Source of the DNA: Riptortus pedestris
Lineage: Eukaryota; Arthropoda; Insecta; Hemiptera; Alydidae
Length of the DNA stretch: 64,000 nucleotides
NCBI GenBank assembly: GCA_019009955.1
Contig: CM032228.1
Coordinates: 204,581,001-204,645,000, forward strand
Direction: 5' to 3'
Both the position numbers and the translations under genes were made by a program. Below are positions 33,741 to 46,500 of the stretch, in pieces. The stretch's first letter is position 1; the number at the start of each line of letters is the position of its first letter. Below the pieces are notes generated by a model. The model searched no databases. It had not been told where the DNA came from and saw only the letters and a list, made by a program, of their open reading frames with translations.

Positions 33741-34080
33741 AAACAAGAATATAAAGAAGTAGTAGTATTTATTGTCAATGAATTCTTTCACGTAAGTGTG
33801 TGTGTGGTCTCCTAACAATCGTGTTGCAGTAATATTGTTTGAACTTTACTAAATGTATGTTTAATGTAAAACTAATGATTCAATTCATTTTGTCTGAAAA
33901 ATAAATAGAGTCAGCGGGTATTTGGAAGGAGAGAGAAATTTAAAATTATAAGTATCTTTGCATACAAGAGCAATATGAAATGAATTTCTTAATGAATTTA
34001 ACTAATGATGTGACAAGTAGATGATTATTTATTATTTTAAGATTTTGAGTTTCATTCAACAATTCTTTCTATAATGTATC

Positions 34081-34180
34081 ATTACATGTGGCAATGGTCT
34101 TGTGGTTAACACATTCGGTTATTGTACTTGGTATGTCAGGTTCAAACTTCTAAATCTTTTATCCAGAGTCTCGATTTTAG
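34081..34180 (+). repeat. Decayed tRNA-like sequence (possible SINE head)
   Basis: GGTCTTGTGGTTAACACATTC resembles a box-A arm and CAGGTTCAAACTTC a box B, at tRNA-like spacing. It cannot fold as a complete tRNA, and no body of either SINE family follows. Confidence 0.3.
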
Positions 34181-37100
34181 AATTTTATTCATTATATCTA
34201 TTTTTGCCACTCAACATTAATGTGATGTCTATAATTAGGAGAACATTATACAGAGTGTGCAAATAATCTCTTTATTTGTTTTGTGATATGAATAAAGAGG
34301 TTAATGCAATATATACTGCAGAAGTAAAAGTAGAACACTTGCTATTTGATTAGATAGATTTTCATTTATTGTAGGCTGTTGCTTTGTATTATTTTCCGTA
34401 GCTTCATGATATGGCCACATATTGGGCTTTACTTTTATTGTGACCTTCAATCTTTCTTGAATTTAATCTAGTATTGAAGTGTTTAAAAAGGATTAATCAA
34501 ATAGTAGATGTCTGATTTTATAATTCTAATTTACGAAATATAACATACTGAAGTGTAAGTTTCTCAATATAAGGATGGAAAATAACTTCCCTCCACAATG
34601 AAGGTCTTTTTTCAATTGTTGTACATGGTCTTTCAGCACATCTCTGTCATTCTCAATTGGTGGTTCGAGGCTAGTAGAGGCAGCAGCCATTATTACTCCC
34701 AGTGCTTGAGAATGGCACACATGTGTTGAAAAGCACTGCGCAATAAATAAATAGAAACATTCATTTTGGGAAGACTATTCTTCATCACTAAATTCTGAAT
34801 TACTGGGGTACTCTTTACTTGTTGACTAGAAATCGCCCCTGAGGGACTGGCTTGTGGTATTTAATTATTATAAACACAAATGTTCTTTGATTGCAATTAA
34901 AAGTTTTTAATGATTTTCAGAAGCTGATTAGTGAATTGAGTTCCCTTTGATTTTTCAGTTAATGTCAGAAGTTCACGTAGTAGTATAGACACCTATAATC
35001 CCTTTCCCTGAAGCTTCCCCTGACCTATGAACACATTTTAACACATGTTTAAAGCAACTAATTGGTTAAAGACAATTTAAACTCAGACTTTAGGACTTTT
35101 AGTATTTAATTTTCTTTCCATTGAAGGGAAAACCCCTCAAGAATATCCAGGCCCAGGGTGTCTTTTGTGGCATAGAATATATCGCCCTCCAGAAAGAAGA
35201 AGACAGCTTATAAGGCAGTCATTGTCACTCTTGCTACAACCACCTGAAGTTGTTTGTCTGATTTCTACAATTATAACTTCTTTTTTTTTTGTTAAGTAGA
35301 GTTTCTAAAGAAACTTTATGGGAATGTAGAAAAAATCAGTTTAATATTTATTTTGGGTATTTTACTATGCGAGGAGTTAAGGAATTGTTTATTATTTTTT
35401 TGAAAGAGGGGTCCAATACTCCTTGTTTGAAATAGTGGATATATTGAATAGGAACATTGAAGCTCACTGATATATAATAAATATCAGACACAAAAGTTTG
35501 TAAGGACTTTTTAAGATGGGCTGGATGTTTATCGGCATTCTTCCCATGGTTTGGAAACCATGGAACACTGGTCAAACGAAGTGTGTTTCTGTTATAAAAA
35601 TGCTTTATTTTAAGATGTGAATAAAGCTTATATCAACACAGTTATTTCCTTTATTATTAACTACTCTCTTCGGCTCATTTTTCTCTCTACCTACACAAGT
35701 AAAAGTTGGGTTGTCTTATTAATTTTCACAGACAGGATAAATGAGGCTGTGTACAAATCAATGAGTTACTTCATTCTACTAATAGGAACTTCCAGGTTTT
35801 CCATTAAAGGAACACACATCATAGATAAATGAAATTAGTTATAAAGACTTTCCGTCTATTCCTAATATTTTAAGATTTTCATTAATTGTAGTGGTTGGTT
35901 GTTGATTGATTTATATTTGTGGAACTATAATCAGCATTTGGAGGATATGCCATGTAGTAGATAGCACTCTATATCCATGGTACTAGAGGTGCTCAGCACA
36001 AGATCGGAGATAGAATACTAGATTTTATGCAGATGTGTAGACACCAGACTCTGGGGTTGGAGTTCTATCTATAAACTCAATGCCCACTCAGCATCATGAT
36101 GTAACTTAGCATGCACTTGACTAAAAAATTAAAAGTTAGTGATCTTCTTTTATGCACCCGTAATTTTGACAGGAAAGAGGAAAGCTTAACAAATTTGTTT
36201 TGTAGCAATGCAGACCGGTGAGACTTGAGTAGTACAGTACAGAGGCCTTCTGTAAAAGATTTTAATTTTGCATAGTCACTTTTCCAGGTCCTGCAAGCAA
36301 ATTTGTAAGCTACTATAAAATTCTCATTTTTATAAATTAAAGGAAGTCCCCCCCCCCTGGCTTTTCTGATTTCAACAGAATTATCCATTTAACGGGGGGG
36401 TGGGACAAAAATAAAAATTTGCAAAACATATATAAATTATGTTCTATGACATATTTTGGTAATCATGGAGACCAATTTGAGAACTCAAAGATAACTATCC
36501 ATTTAGCAACACATAATTAGGAGAAGATGTAGAACCCAATATAAAATAATTGAGTTTATGAGTGATTACATTTTACTTTTGATTAACTCTTAGATCTCAA
36601 TTAATGTTGAAATTGTTACTATCGTGTCCTTAAGTGAGTATATAGCGAAGTACCATGTCAACCATAACTTAATGCTATACAATTTAATATATAGGAGGAT
36701 TAAATTAATTCCCAAGATATAAAGGTAAAGTCAGTTCAAAGTCAATTGAATACCTATTATAATAAAGAAATAGTGGCCTGTAGTACTGAGATGCCACTAT
36801 AATAAGGCAGGGAGTGTAACAAGTTGTGTAACAAGTCACCTCACTCGAAATCTGTGTAGAAGGCCTTGGCTCTTCATGGGGTGTAAAGTTAAAGATTTGC
36901 ATTTTCAGAGCAGAGTCTAGCCTATTAAGACAGATGTTCAAGATATAGCTGGACTGATGACGGAAAGATCCCCAGAGAAATATGCTGAGCAATGACTTTT
37001 TGATTTTCTCTATATCAAGGAAGAATTTCAAAATTTTTTAAAGAAAGGCGACTAATTTTATCTAAACAGAAATTTTCATTGAAAGTACTCAATCTGAGAT

Positions 37101-37245
37101 ATTATACCTTTAAGCTTATTTGATATTTCTCTTTTAACCATATTTCTATTGGTAAATATTGATGTGATTGTTTTTACTTTGTATCTTTATTCAAAATACT
37201 AGCTGTAATTTTCTTTTGATGACCAAAAATTATACAAATTTAAAA
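34181..37245. other. Gene-free AT-rich DNA
   Basis: Frames of 64-108 codons (for example 36077-36388 and 36705-37031, minus) have no family motifs and no supporting splice context. No repeat of the AT-core family is present. Confidence 0.5.
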
Positions 37246-37425
37246 CTAATGCCTACTTAACACCATGATGGCTGATTGGGACTGATTACCATTACCATTC
37301 TCTAGAGAGCCCACCATGGGACTAGGGATTTTATTTGATGAGTCTGTCACAAATTAAATTTCCATGCCATCATGCTTATCGAACCCACCTATCAAAGTTA
37401 ACTAATTGTAAGAGTATTAAGACCA
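37246..37425 (-). repeat. SINE family 1, copy 7
   Basis: GCTGATTGGGACTGATTACC, GGGACTAGGGATTTTATTTG, GAGTCTGTCACAAATTAAAT and a decayed head (ATTAAGACC at the right). Confidence 0.55.
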
Positions 37426-37662
37426 ATTACTTAAAATGCAAGGCTACAATTAGCAAATAAATGAAACTTATGAAGATCTGATTTATAAAAATTCCTAAAT
37501 AGTCACAATAAAATTGAACGCAGAATAATTATGGAATGGTTAGATGCAAAAAATCCTCTCTTTTACTAGGAACACTTATTGGTTTGTCAGGACACCTGTA
37601 ACACAAAAATATAGTGAATGGTCTGTTCAACATTTTAAAAATAGGATTATATATTATTGTTA

Positions 37663-37875
37663 TGTTATTTATTTACATCCCCTTTGTGCTGCTTTAGATA
37701 ATTTAAATAGGTTATCTACAGGTTTGCCATCCTTTTCTAGCCAGGGTGCGACTAAGGATTTTATCATTAAAGGAGTTTGTCATTATAAATTCCTATTGCC
37801 CAGACGGGAATCAAACTCACCACTCTAGGTTTACCATGTGAGATTAAGACTAACTCTTTAACTCGCATGGCTAAT
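37663..37875 (-). repeat. SINE family 1, copy 8, nearly complete
   Basis: All blocks are present: TTTACATCCCCTTTGTGC tail side, GGTTATCTACAGGTTTGCC, TTCTAGCCAGGGTGC, GGGAATCAAACTCACCACTC (box B) and TTAACTCGCATGGC. The 94-codon frame at 37544-37828 is SINE reading. Confidence 0.65.
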
Positions 37876-38017
37876 CTGAGACTCGACATATATTAAAATT
37901 AATAAAATGAGTAATGATTTGCCCCATTCATTATGGCTTATAATTGTTTGGTTTAAAGTTATAGTTTATTAGAATGAACTATGAACAGAATATAAACCAA
38001 AGTTAAAAAACTTAGTA

Positions 38018-38135
38018 ACATACTCATTAAATAAAATCCTTAATCCCACACAGGGTAGAAAAGGGTGGTGACCTGTAGGTTAACCGTTCCAATTAGCTGT
38101 AGATGCACTTAGTGGGCATAAATAGATAACAACAA
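38018..38135 (+). repeat. SINE family 1, copy 9 (3' part)
   Basis: TCATTAAATAAAATCCTTAA, GTGACCTGTAGGTTAACCG and CAATTAGCTGTAG. Confidence 0.55.
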
Positions 38136-38853
38136 ATTACTATTTATCCACCTAATAATTTGTATATTGCCAACATAGAAAATGCACTGACATTATATAT
38201 TTTATCTTTTCCTTGTTCATTGTGAGCACAAGATTAGAGACTGGTGAATGTTGTGATGTTTCTGAATCATGGAGATGGTATCATATGCCAAGTGCTATAT
38301 AAGGTAATTTCATTTAGAACCCTCAGGAGTAATTAAGTTTTTATAAACACCACTTTTTGAATCGGTTAAACATTCACAGACTTTATTTGGAAGTTATTGT
38401 ATCTTGAGGCTCTGTTGTTCCCGGAAGTTTTGATTTTCAGAGAAACAGACAAAGGAAGAAGGTGACCAGTACAAGCAGTGGGTGCCCACATTGTAAGTAT
38501 TGCAAGGATATCTGAGAAGAATTTGTTGCTATCTAACACAATTGGGTGACAAAGGCTTATTATTTCTCATTATGGTAAGTATTTATCTTTTCTCTTTATG
38601 TTAATGGTTTTTCAGCAAATTTCAGTTTTGAAATCGGAAAGGAAATATTTAATTAATCATGCCAAATTATTAACACTTAAGGCATGTTAATTTTTTGTTA
38701 AGCATCCTATGATGACTCATAAAATCCAACACTAAATAAAATCCACCAAATGATATACAGCAGGCCCTATTCATCATAGGCTGTTCAACAAAAGATTTTA
38801 ATGGTTTTTTTTTACCTAGCTGAAGAGAATTTACTAGAATTACCTGGACTTAA

Positions 38854-38924
38854 CCCTTTCATTGCGCAAAGCCACTATGGTGGCTTGGATCAAACTACTA
38901 TAGTGACTTTGCGCAATTAAAGGG
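38854..38924. mobile_element. 71-bp TTAA-flanked hairpin MITE
   Basis: TTAA duplications at 38850-38853 and 38925-38928 bracket a near-perfect inverted repeat. The left arm begins CCCTTTCATTGCGCAAAG and the right arm, reverse-complemented, begins CCCTTTAATTGCGCAAAG; pairing continues over about 25 bp with two mismatches. A second small palindrome (AAGCCAC...GTGGCTT) lies in the left half. The TTAA target and CCC start are typical of piggyBac-superfamily MITEs. It has no coding capacity. Confidence 0.8.
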
Positions 38925-39345
38925 TTAAGAGGCCTCACCTAATTTTGAGTAACATAATTTAAATCTTCTGACAACCAAGGAATATTCTGAGTACTAGATA
39001 AGGCTACATTGGTGGAATCAGTGACTTAAAGGTGATTACATTTTTACTAATTTTACTATATTCTCTTATTGAACAATAAACATTTTATTTACTTCCATAT
39101 TTTAGGAATTCCCTGTCTTCAGTTCAATTACCAAAGTTATAAGATGAATTAATTACATATTAATAGATGTATTTGCTTTTTCAATTCATAGTTGAATGCA
39201 TCCCCTGTAATATGGTCATAATTTTCTTACAATTATAATCATTATACTGGAGAGAACCTACAAACAATTAGAAAGTCAACTCTATAATAATTTTGCAGTG
39301 AAAATAATAAAGTTTATTAATAGTATTAGTCTTAATCCTTTTTCA

Positions 39346-39446
39346 GAGGTTTCTACAATAGGATGGAACCCTGGAAAAGGATAGTAACCTGTAGATAGCC
39401 TATCTCATTTAGTTGTAGTATTATGAAAGTGAATGTTAATAAATAA
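39346..39446 (+). repeat. SINE family 1, copy 10 (3' part)
   Basis: GGAACCCTGGAAAAGGATAG, AACCTGTAGATAGCCTATC and a TTAATAAATAATT tail. Confidence 0.5.
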
Positions 39447-40685
39447 TTTTATAATTATTTTAATAACTGTTAACTAATTAATTTATGTTGTTAATGAAGT
39501 AAGCCTTTAGAGAGAAAGTTTATTATTTATATACAACTCTTCTTACATTACATGTATTGGTAAACAAATTAAAAGTATGATTTTATGTGATAGTATTTTT
39601 TTTTGTTGATTTATAGTAAACAATAAAACATAAAGAATTTATCACAAACAATTATGCATATGTACAAAGCTCTACAAATTTTGTGTAGACCAATTATTAA
39701 AATCACCCATTTAATTATCTACAATAATTATCCCAATTTCCTATTAATCCATATATCATTACAGAAAACTTCTGATGCACATTATTGTATTCATAAAATT
39801 GAATTTTATCATTAACAGATCAATGTTTTCTTATTTTATCACAGTTTCTTTTAGAGCAAGTCTTTTGCCTGTTAAGAATCTACAATCATGAATGGTTTTT
39901 TTCAGTATGTTACCTAATGAAAAAATTCTTTTATGCTACTACGGAAATTATTATATTAAGAATCTTGTTCTGAGTAAACCTTTTAGTCAAATATGATTTG
40001 AAGTTAAGGTGACTGTTGGGTAATTTGTTATCTACCATGCAGAAATAACCGGATGAAAAAATCATGGGGAGATGTAATCACATTATCATCATGATTTTTG
40101 TTTGAGAAGAAGAAGAAAGAAGTTAAAGATAGTAAACTGAATATTAGAAGCCCCAATTTTGGAATTAAATCAATTTTCTTTTGAACAGAAAACCAAAGTA
40201 CTAATATTTAAATTTTTTCATAAAATTTAATGATGATTGAGTTATTGGAAAATGTTTGCTATTGATAGTTACCATGATACAAGTAATATCTTCCTTCATT
40301 AAAAAAAAAAAAAGGAATCAATACAATAAACTCCATCTCAAGAAGATTTAATGTTGATCAATTTGCTGGGTATAATAAATTAATACTTGGATAAAGTGAA
40401 TAAAAGCTTTGGACTTCATTTAATTAAGGTGTCAATATTAATCCAATTAATATGTTATATGAGTCAAGAGAAGAATTGGCACTTGCATCGGTTTTGCATT
40501 TGGGATTTTTTCATATTCACTTAACAAGAGGTATTGGTTGCTCTAATAACACCAAAAAAAAACAATGAATTATACATTTTTCAGTCACGACATATAATTT
40601 AAAAAAAATCACTTTGTTAGCTTTAAGTTAAATTTGAGTCTCATATAGGATTTTAATTGGGAATAAATTCATCAAATACAATTCT

Positions 40686-40772
40686 TGGTCCTATATCAAC
40701 TAGAAAACTCTAGTGACCTGTAGATAATCTGTCCTGGTTGTGGTGCTGGCATAAAGTGGGCATTGCTTTTAA
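40686..40772 (+). repeat. SINE family 1, copy 11 (3' part)
   Basis: GTGACCTGTAGATAATCTGTC and GGCATAAAGTGGGC are diagnostic; the rest has diverged. Confidence 0.45.
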
Positions 40773-40914
40773 AATAAAATAGTAAGGATGGTTTAAAGTT
40801 ATGCTTTTCCTTTTAAATACTCACTCGAAACAAGTCAGCGAGACAAGATTAGATAGTATTGTATAGTTGTAGTCTGCATAATGCCTATCATTAGCCAGCT
40901 CATGCAGACTATGG

Positions 40915-41150
40915 CTGACACAGGGATGGTTTTCCATTAAGTCTGGGCTTGAGAATATTATTCTTTACTCGTGATTTCATTGGCTTGAATGGCATTTTTT
41001 CGTCATGTCTTATTTGTTGGATGGCCTGGTGCAGAAGGCAATCTGTAATCACTGCATGTCCTTGTGATCCTCTTCGTTCCCTTATTTGTTCACCGGGAAA
41101 TCAGGATTTCCTGTTCACAAGAGCAATCACCGTGCCTAGATACAATAACA
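40915..41150 (+). repeat. SINE family 2, copy 3
   Basis: CAGAAGGCAATCTGTAATCAC, GCATGTCCTTGTGATCCTC, GGGAAATCAGGATTTCCTG and GAGCAATCACCGTGCC. The head (40915-41000) has diverged; the 80-codon frame here is SINE reading. Confidence 0.5.
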
Positions 41151-42230
41151 ACATCATAGTTCTCTTTATTATGAAATTTTCCTTCGCTTGAATTCTGAAA
41201 TCTTTAGAATTATGAATTCTATAATGCTTTTTTTGTCTGCTTCAGTCAACCGTTTAAAGAGGCAGGCTCAAAAAAAAAATTAGTGAAATGTGATTCAACG
41301 AAAAGGAAAGTTGATAAGTTAAAAAACAATTAAGAAAATTAAAAGAACTAAAATTTTATTTACTTGTCTAGAATAGAAAAAGAAAAGAACTAATAGGCAA
41401 TAATTTGTACTAAGCCCCTAACCATATAATATTCACAACTGATATATCATTTAGTCTGGGTTATGGGATAGGGCTTATAATCATATTTAAAAATTCAATG
41501 CTTAGAGTTAGATAATATATCGTGAAGGATATTTGACTGCTAGCCTCTTTAGTAAAATAGGCGTCAAACAAGTAGTAATATGTAATTGTTACCCAGTTGG
41601 ACAGAAAACATTTTGAAAATTGGAATTTAATGAAAGATTTTATCAATGAACAAACCAAATAAATATATTAGATACTTCAATTATTTTTACAAAATGTCAC
41701 AGCTATATATGTATATTAGAACAAATTTATGTAAATGACTATTACATGAAAATAACTTACAACAAAATATTAACTCAAAGCAGAGCAAATTTGTAGGTAT
41801 TTTGAAAAGTGAGATTTATAAAACATATAGTTACGGAAAGAAAATGTAATGGGAAAAATTATTCATAATGTAAAAAATAATTAAAATGTTCAAAATTGCA
41901 TGACTGTGAACTTTTGAAGAGATTCAAATAAACAAATTCTACAAAACCTTAACAAATGAAATTTAATAAATGATTGTTCGAGTACAACGTAGGTGGAAAG
42001 GAATCGGGATTAGCATTCAATATTGAGAAAATGTTAGAAATTAGGTAATTAAATGTTTTATGTAGTTAAATTTCCCTCGGGATAGGCAGCTAGGTAAAGT
42101 GAAGCTTTCCCTCGTAGACGTCAGATACCGCTAGCTGTCAGAGGTTGAACTATGCTGCGCTCTTTGCGAGCCTTTCGTAACTATCATTGACCCATCTCCA
42201 AATTCTTAATACGACGTCCATTGAAAATCT
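41151..42230. other. Upstream region of the PKA gene
   Basis: No interspersed repeat or coding frame recognised. GC content rises from about 42060 towards the gene, consistent with promoter and 5' UTR. No TATA box stands out against the AT-rich background. Confidence 0.4.
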
Positions 42231-42347
42231 GGGATAGGGGTAGCCATTTTTGTGCTTTGTGGAAAGTGACAGAACGGAGTGCTATTCGAGTGTTGTTTTG
42301 TGTGTGTTTAGTGAAGTTCGTTAGTGTTTTGAAGGAACGATTCGGAG

Positions 42348-42460
42348 GTAAGATGACGGAGACACACAGATGGGTGTGTTGACCAAACAGTGAGGTCAAA
42401 TATTATACTATTATTACCACCTTCTTTTACCTTTCTGAATCTCTTCCCTCCTTCACCCAG
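42348..42460 (+). other. Probable short intron in the PKA 5' UTR
   Basis: A donor-like CGGAG|GTAAGA at 42347/42348 is followed by a pyrimidine-rich tract at about 42421-42457 ending in the acceptor-like CACCCAG at 42460, 78 bases before the start codon. The 113-bp length suits an insect intron. Splicing is inferred from signals only; the transcription start upstream (somewhere in about 42100-42330) is not defined by the sequence. Confidence 0.5.
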
Positions 42461-42538
42461 AACTTCGGTTCTGAATATTGGTGTTCGAGTGAGGTTAGTA
42501 AGTGATTGGAAGCCCTGGAAGGCATAAAAGGCAAGACC

Positions 42539-43597
42539 ATGGGCAATGCCGCAACGGCCAATAAGAAGGGGGACTCAGCCGAGAGTGTCAAGGAATTCCT
42601 TGACCAGGCAAAAGAAGAATTTGAGGATAAGTGGAAGAAGAATCCAACCAATACCGCAGCTCTTGATGACTTCGATAGGATCAAGACCCTGGGAACAGGC
42701 TCCTTTGGGAGAGTAATGATAGTACAACATAAGCCGACCAAGGAGTACTTTGCGATGAAAATCCTCGATAAGCAAAAGGTAGTAAAACTGAAACAGGTGG
42801 AGCATACCTTAAATGAGAAACGAATTTTACAAGCCATCAGTTTTCCGTTCCTTGTGAGTTTAAAATTTCATTTCAAAGACAATTCGAACCTTTATATGGT
42901 TCTCGAGTATGTGCCAGGTGGTGAAATGTTTTCTCATCTTCGTAAAGTGGGCAGATTCAGTGAACCGCATTCAAGGTTTTATGCTGCACAGATTGTTTTA
43001 GCTTTCGAATATCTTCATTATTTAGATCTTATTTATCGGGACTTAAAACCTGAAAACCTATTGATAGATTCCCAAGGTTACTTAAAAGTAACTGATTTTG
43101 GATTTGCCAAACGAGTAAAGGGCCGTACATGGACCCTTTGTGGAACACCTGAATACCTTGCTCCAGAGATAATTTTGAGCAAAGGCTATAACAAGGCTGT
43201 GGATTGGTGGGCGCTGGGCGTCCTTGTCTATGAAATGGCTGCAGGCTACCCTCCTTTCTTCGCTGACCAGCCTATACAAATCTATGAGAAAATTGTATCT
43301 GGTAAAGTGAGGTTTCCTTCACATTTTGGATCAGATTTGAAAGATCTCTTAAGAAACCTACTTCAAGTCGACCTCACCAAAAGGTATGGTAATTTGAAGA
43401 ATGGAGTAAATGATATTAAAGGACATAAGTGGTTTGCCTCGACAGACTGGATAGCTGTGTTTCAAAAGAAAATCGAAGCCCCATTCATTCCGCGATGTAA
43501 AGGACCTGGTGATACAAGTAACTTTGATGACTACGAAGAAGAAGCCCTAAGAATATCATCAACAGAGAAGTGTGCTAAGGAGTTTGCGGAGTTCTAA
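42539..43597 (+). CDS. Pka-C1: cAMP-dependent protein kinase catalytic subunit (PKA-C1), complete single-exon CDS
   Basis: Serine/threonine kinase that phosphorylates cytosolic and nuclear targets once cAMP releases it from regulatory subunits. The product is 352 aa; Drosophila Pka-C1 is 353. The ATG at 42539 is chosen because it gives the conserved N-terminus MGNAAT with Gly2 for myristoylation and has A at -3 and G at +4; the frame stays open upstream to a TTG at 42506, but that stretch is unlike the family. Visible motifs: glycine loop LGTGSFGRV (~51-59), ATP lysine in AMK (K74), C-helix Glu93, catalytic loop YRDLKPEN (D168), DFG (D186), activation-loop [11 protein letters not shown] with phospho-Thr199, and C-terminal FAEF, the FxxF tail motif. 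No catalytic residue is missing and there is no internal stop. The CDS has no introns, as in Drosophila Pka-C1. A processed copy is possible in principle, but near-perfect conservation, a plausible spliced 5' UTR and a long 3' UTR argue for the real gene. Confidence 0.97.
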   Translation: MGNAATANKKGDSAESVKEFLDQAKEEFEDKWKKNPTNTAALDDFDRIKTLGTGSFGRVMIVQHKPTKEYFAMKILDKQKVVKLKQVEHTLNEKRILQAISFPFLVSLKFHFKDNSNLYMVLEYVPGGEMFSHLRKVGRFSEPHSRFYAAQIVLAFEYLHYLDLIYRDLKPENLLIDSQGYLKVTDFGFAKRVKGRTWTLCGTPEYLAPEIILSKGYNKAVDWWALGVLVYEMAAGYPPFFADQPIQIYEKIVSGKVRFPSHFGSDLKDLLRNLLQVDLTKRYGNLKNGVNDIKGHKWFASTDWIAVFQKKIEAPFIPRCKGPGDTSNFDDYEEEALRISSTEKCAKEFAEF

Positions 43598-46500
43598 ATC
43601 TGCCACCTTCCCAACTAGAGCTGAGAGATCTAGAGTGTAGAAGAGAATGAATGCCCATCGTGATAAACCTTCAATAGTACAGCTTTAAGGGTAATTTGCT
43701 TAAATATTTATTATACGGGTCTTCCTATGTTACTAAACAAAAAAAAATGTTGATAGTGGAATTTCATTGAAGATTCCTCTTTAATGATCTTGTGTGTTTA
43801 TCTGTAGACAGTAGAGGTCTTATCCTACTAACCGATTGAAAGCCTGTAGCCACTGTAATATCGTCATCTTTAAAGAGCCCCTTGTTTTTTGAAAAGACAG
43901 ATGTTTATTTTGGCATTCAATTTATCAAAATGTTTATCATGTATTTGTTATTTATTGGAAAAAAAAAGAAATGCATGTTTTGATCATATAATGAATTGGG
44001 AATTCACATAATCAAAAGCTTTTAAGCATCTTATCTAATTTGCCCCTAATTCTTGTACAAATTAGCATTATTCAACCCTAAGAGATTTTTAAGCTCATCT
44101 TAGTAGGGGAAAATAAAAGTACTTTGGTCTTGAATTTTCTACTTTTCTGTGGGCACATTGTAATATAGTACTTTCCAACATGAATTATGGTAAAAAGTTA
44201 CATATTTTAAAACAGATAAATTTACCCTAGTCTTTCTATGCTTTTGCTTGCTAGGTTTTAGTCTCAATTTTTCTCCTTACAATACTCAGACATTTTGTAA
44301 ATAGTTGTATTTGCCCATCCATATTGATAGTCCTTCCTTTCTTTTCAGTAATTTAGCATATCTCTGACTTAAATGCCTTATATACTATGGTTTAAGGAAG
44401 TTATGCTTAATAAAAAAAAAAATAATAATAATGAAATTTCAGTTTATTTGTCTTGACTTTATTATGACACTAAACCGCCATAGGGAGCAAATTATGACAT
44501 TTTCATTTGCATCACCGAAAAGAAAAGAAATAAAAGGCACCTAGTGAACAACATTAAACTATACTATCATTTTAGTAACTGTTATTTATTTTATTTTGTG
44601 TTATAATTTTTTGATATTTATTTGAATAAAGGAGTGAGTTTTATTTAGTCTGATGACTTTAGAGAAGCGTTACCATTTATCACAGTATTATTGCTGTTTG
44701 ATTTTTAAGTAATTTAATTTATAGCTTTTTAAGTTTGAAGCACTGTAATATAGTTTTATGTGTGAAAATAGGGTAGGTTTTTCCATTGTTTTCAAAATAT
44801 TCAGCTTTACTATTTATCCAGCCAATGTACACATAAAAAAAAAATAAGAAACACTATATATAATTATAGGAGATACTTAATAATCATTGAACCTACTTTT
44901 TCCTTTAAGAAAGGTATATTTATTATTTAATTTATGTATAGTTGGTTGTGCGATACAATTGGTATAAAAATGGCATGTTGAAGATCGGGGAAAAAGAGTT
45001 ACTGTTGATATTTTGTGTAAAATTTATATTAGGCCATAAGTTACGAGCTTCGGTCATAAGGTTTATTGGCCTTTCAGATATTTTATCTATTATTTTTATC
45101 AATTGTAAATAATATTTAATGCCGTACATTTTGCTTGTAAAATTATAAGTGATAAATTTTAAGAGTAAAGATTTGATTCTTTCAGTTGATATACAGTCAT
45201 TCCTGAAAATATTCTGCATCTAGAAGTATATTCCATAAACAGTATATTTACATGAAATCTGATGATGACATTCGATATTTATTTTTTTTAAAAAAATTAA
45301 CACTTTTTTTGATGAAATTTTCATTAAATATTCAAATCTGACAAACGTGAATAATTTCTGACAAAATTTTGATTGTTATTATTGAATTAGGGAAATACAT
45401 TTCTTTGTTCAAGAGTAATTTTAACATAGTTAACATTGATGAAAACAGAGTGATCTGAAAACAATATTTTTTTGTAGGGTTATTAATATTTTCAATTAGA
45501 AAAAAAAATCCATTGGCACTCATTACAAAGAAATATTTATGGGTTATACAATAATGAGGTCCTCTGAAGTTCATAAACATGATATTAATTTATAAAAGAT
45601 ATATTAAAACACATTTCATTTAATTATATTGTTTCCCCTTCTAGAATTCTATTTTATTTCTTAAAGGGCAAGTCATGATAATCTTTTAGGAAGCTCTCCC
45701 TTCTGTCAGTATATTTCCTCCAATTCAATCAAGTTAATCTACTATTTCTATTGTTACAATATTAAGCTTTGATTGATAATTCATGTATCTTAATTAATTT
45801 GTTTTTTTTTCAACTCATATGAAAGTTTTATATATTTTTTAGTTTTTCTTAAATTTTAATTGAAATCACCAGATTGATACTAATATTCTGATATTCAGTA
45901 ATTACTTCTAGGAGTATGAATAATTTTTGGATAAACTGTACATATTTATTAGCATTTATTACAGCAGTTGTGTATTTAAAGTGGAGAAATGTGTATTATA
46001 ATGTTTTAATCATATCTGTATTTATAGTATTATATATATATAAATATAAATATAAATATATCTCTAGATGTACTACTTAACCGGTAATGGGATGCAATAG
46101 TGCCATAATTAAAAAGAAATATAAATAAGTAATGATTTTGGCATTCTTTTCTCACAATCATATTTAATTGAATGTACCTAATTTTTTTAGGAAAAAAGTA
46201 TTTAAAAAAGTTATATTTTATGAAGCACAATAGTTTATTAGACTTTTACTAAACAAATTGTATTTTTCGCAATGTGATATTTGTATTATACAAATACTTG
46301 GAAAAGCTCGTAGCTTTTTCTATTTATTGTGGGGTAACAGGCCGTTGTATCAGAAGGATTAGTCAGTTAGGTATTAATGTTAAATTTAAATTTGCCGTAT
46401 AGGAGACAGCCTGTCGAATTGATGCCTTTATTACACAAGGCGTACAGTTTTGTGGGTCCCTCCCTTCTGAGTGAATTGTGCAATGTAACACCAAAAAATA

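Noticed and set aside
42506..42538. Possible N-terminal extension of PKA from an upstream TTG
   Set aside because: There is no ATG in it, and the ATG at 42539 gives the conserved myristoylated N-terminus.
42427..42837. 136-codon minus-strand frame over the start of the PKA gene
   Set aside because: Antisense shadow of the highly conserved kinase CDS; the same applies to 42575-42805 and 43082-43279.
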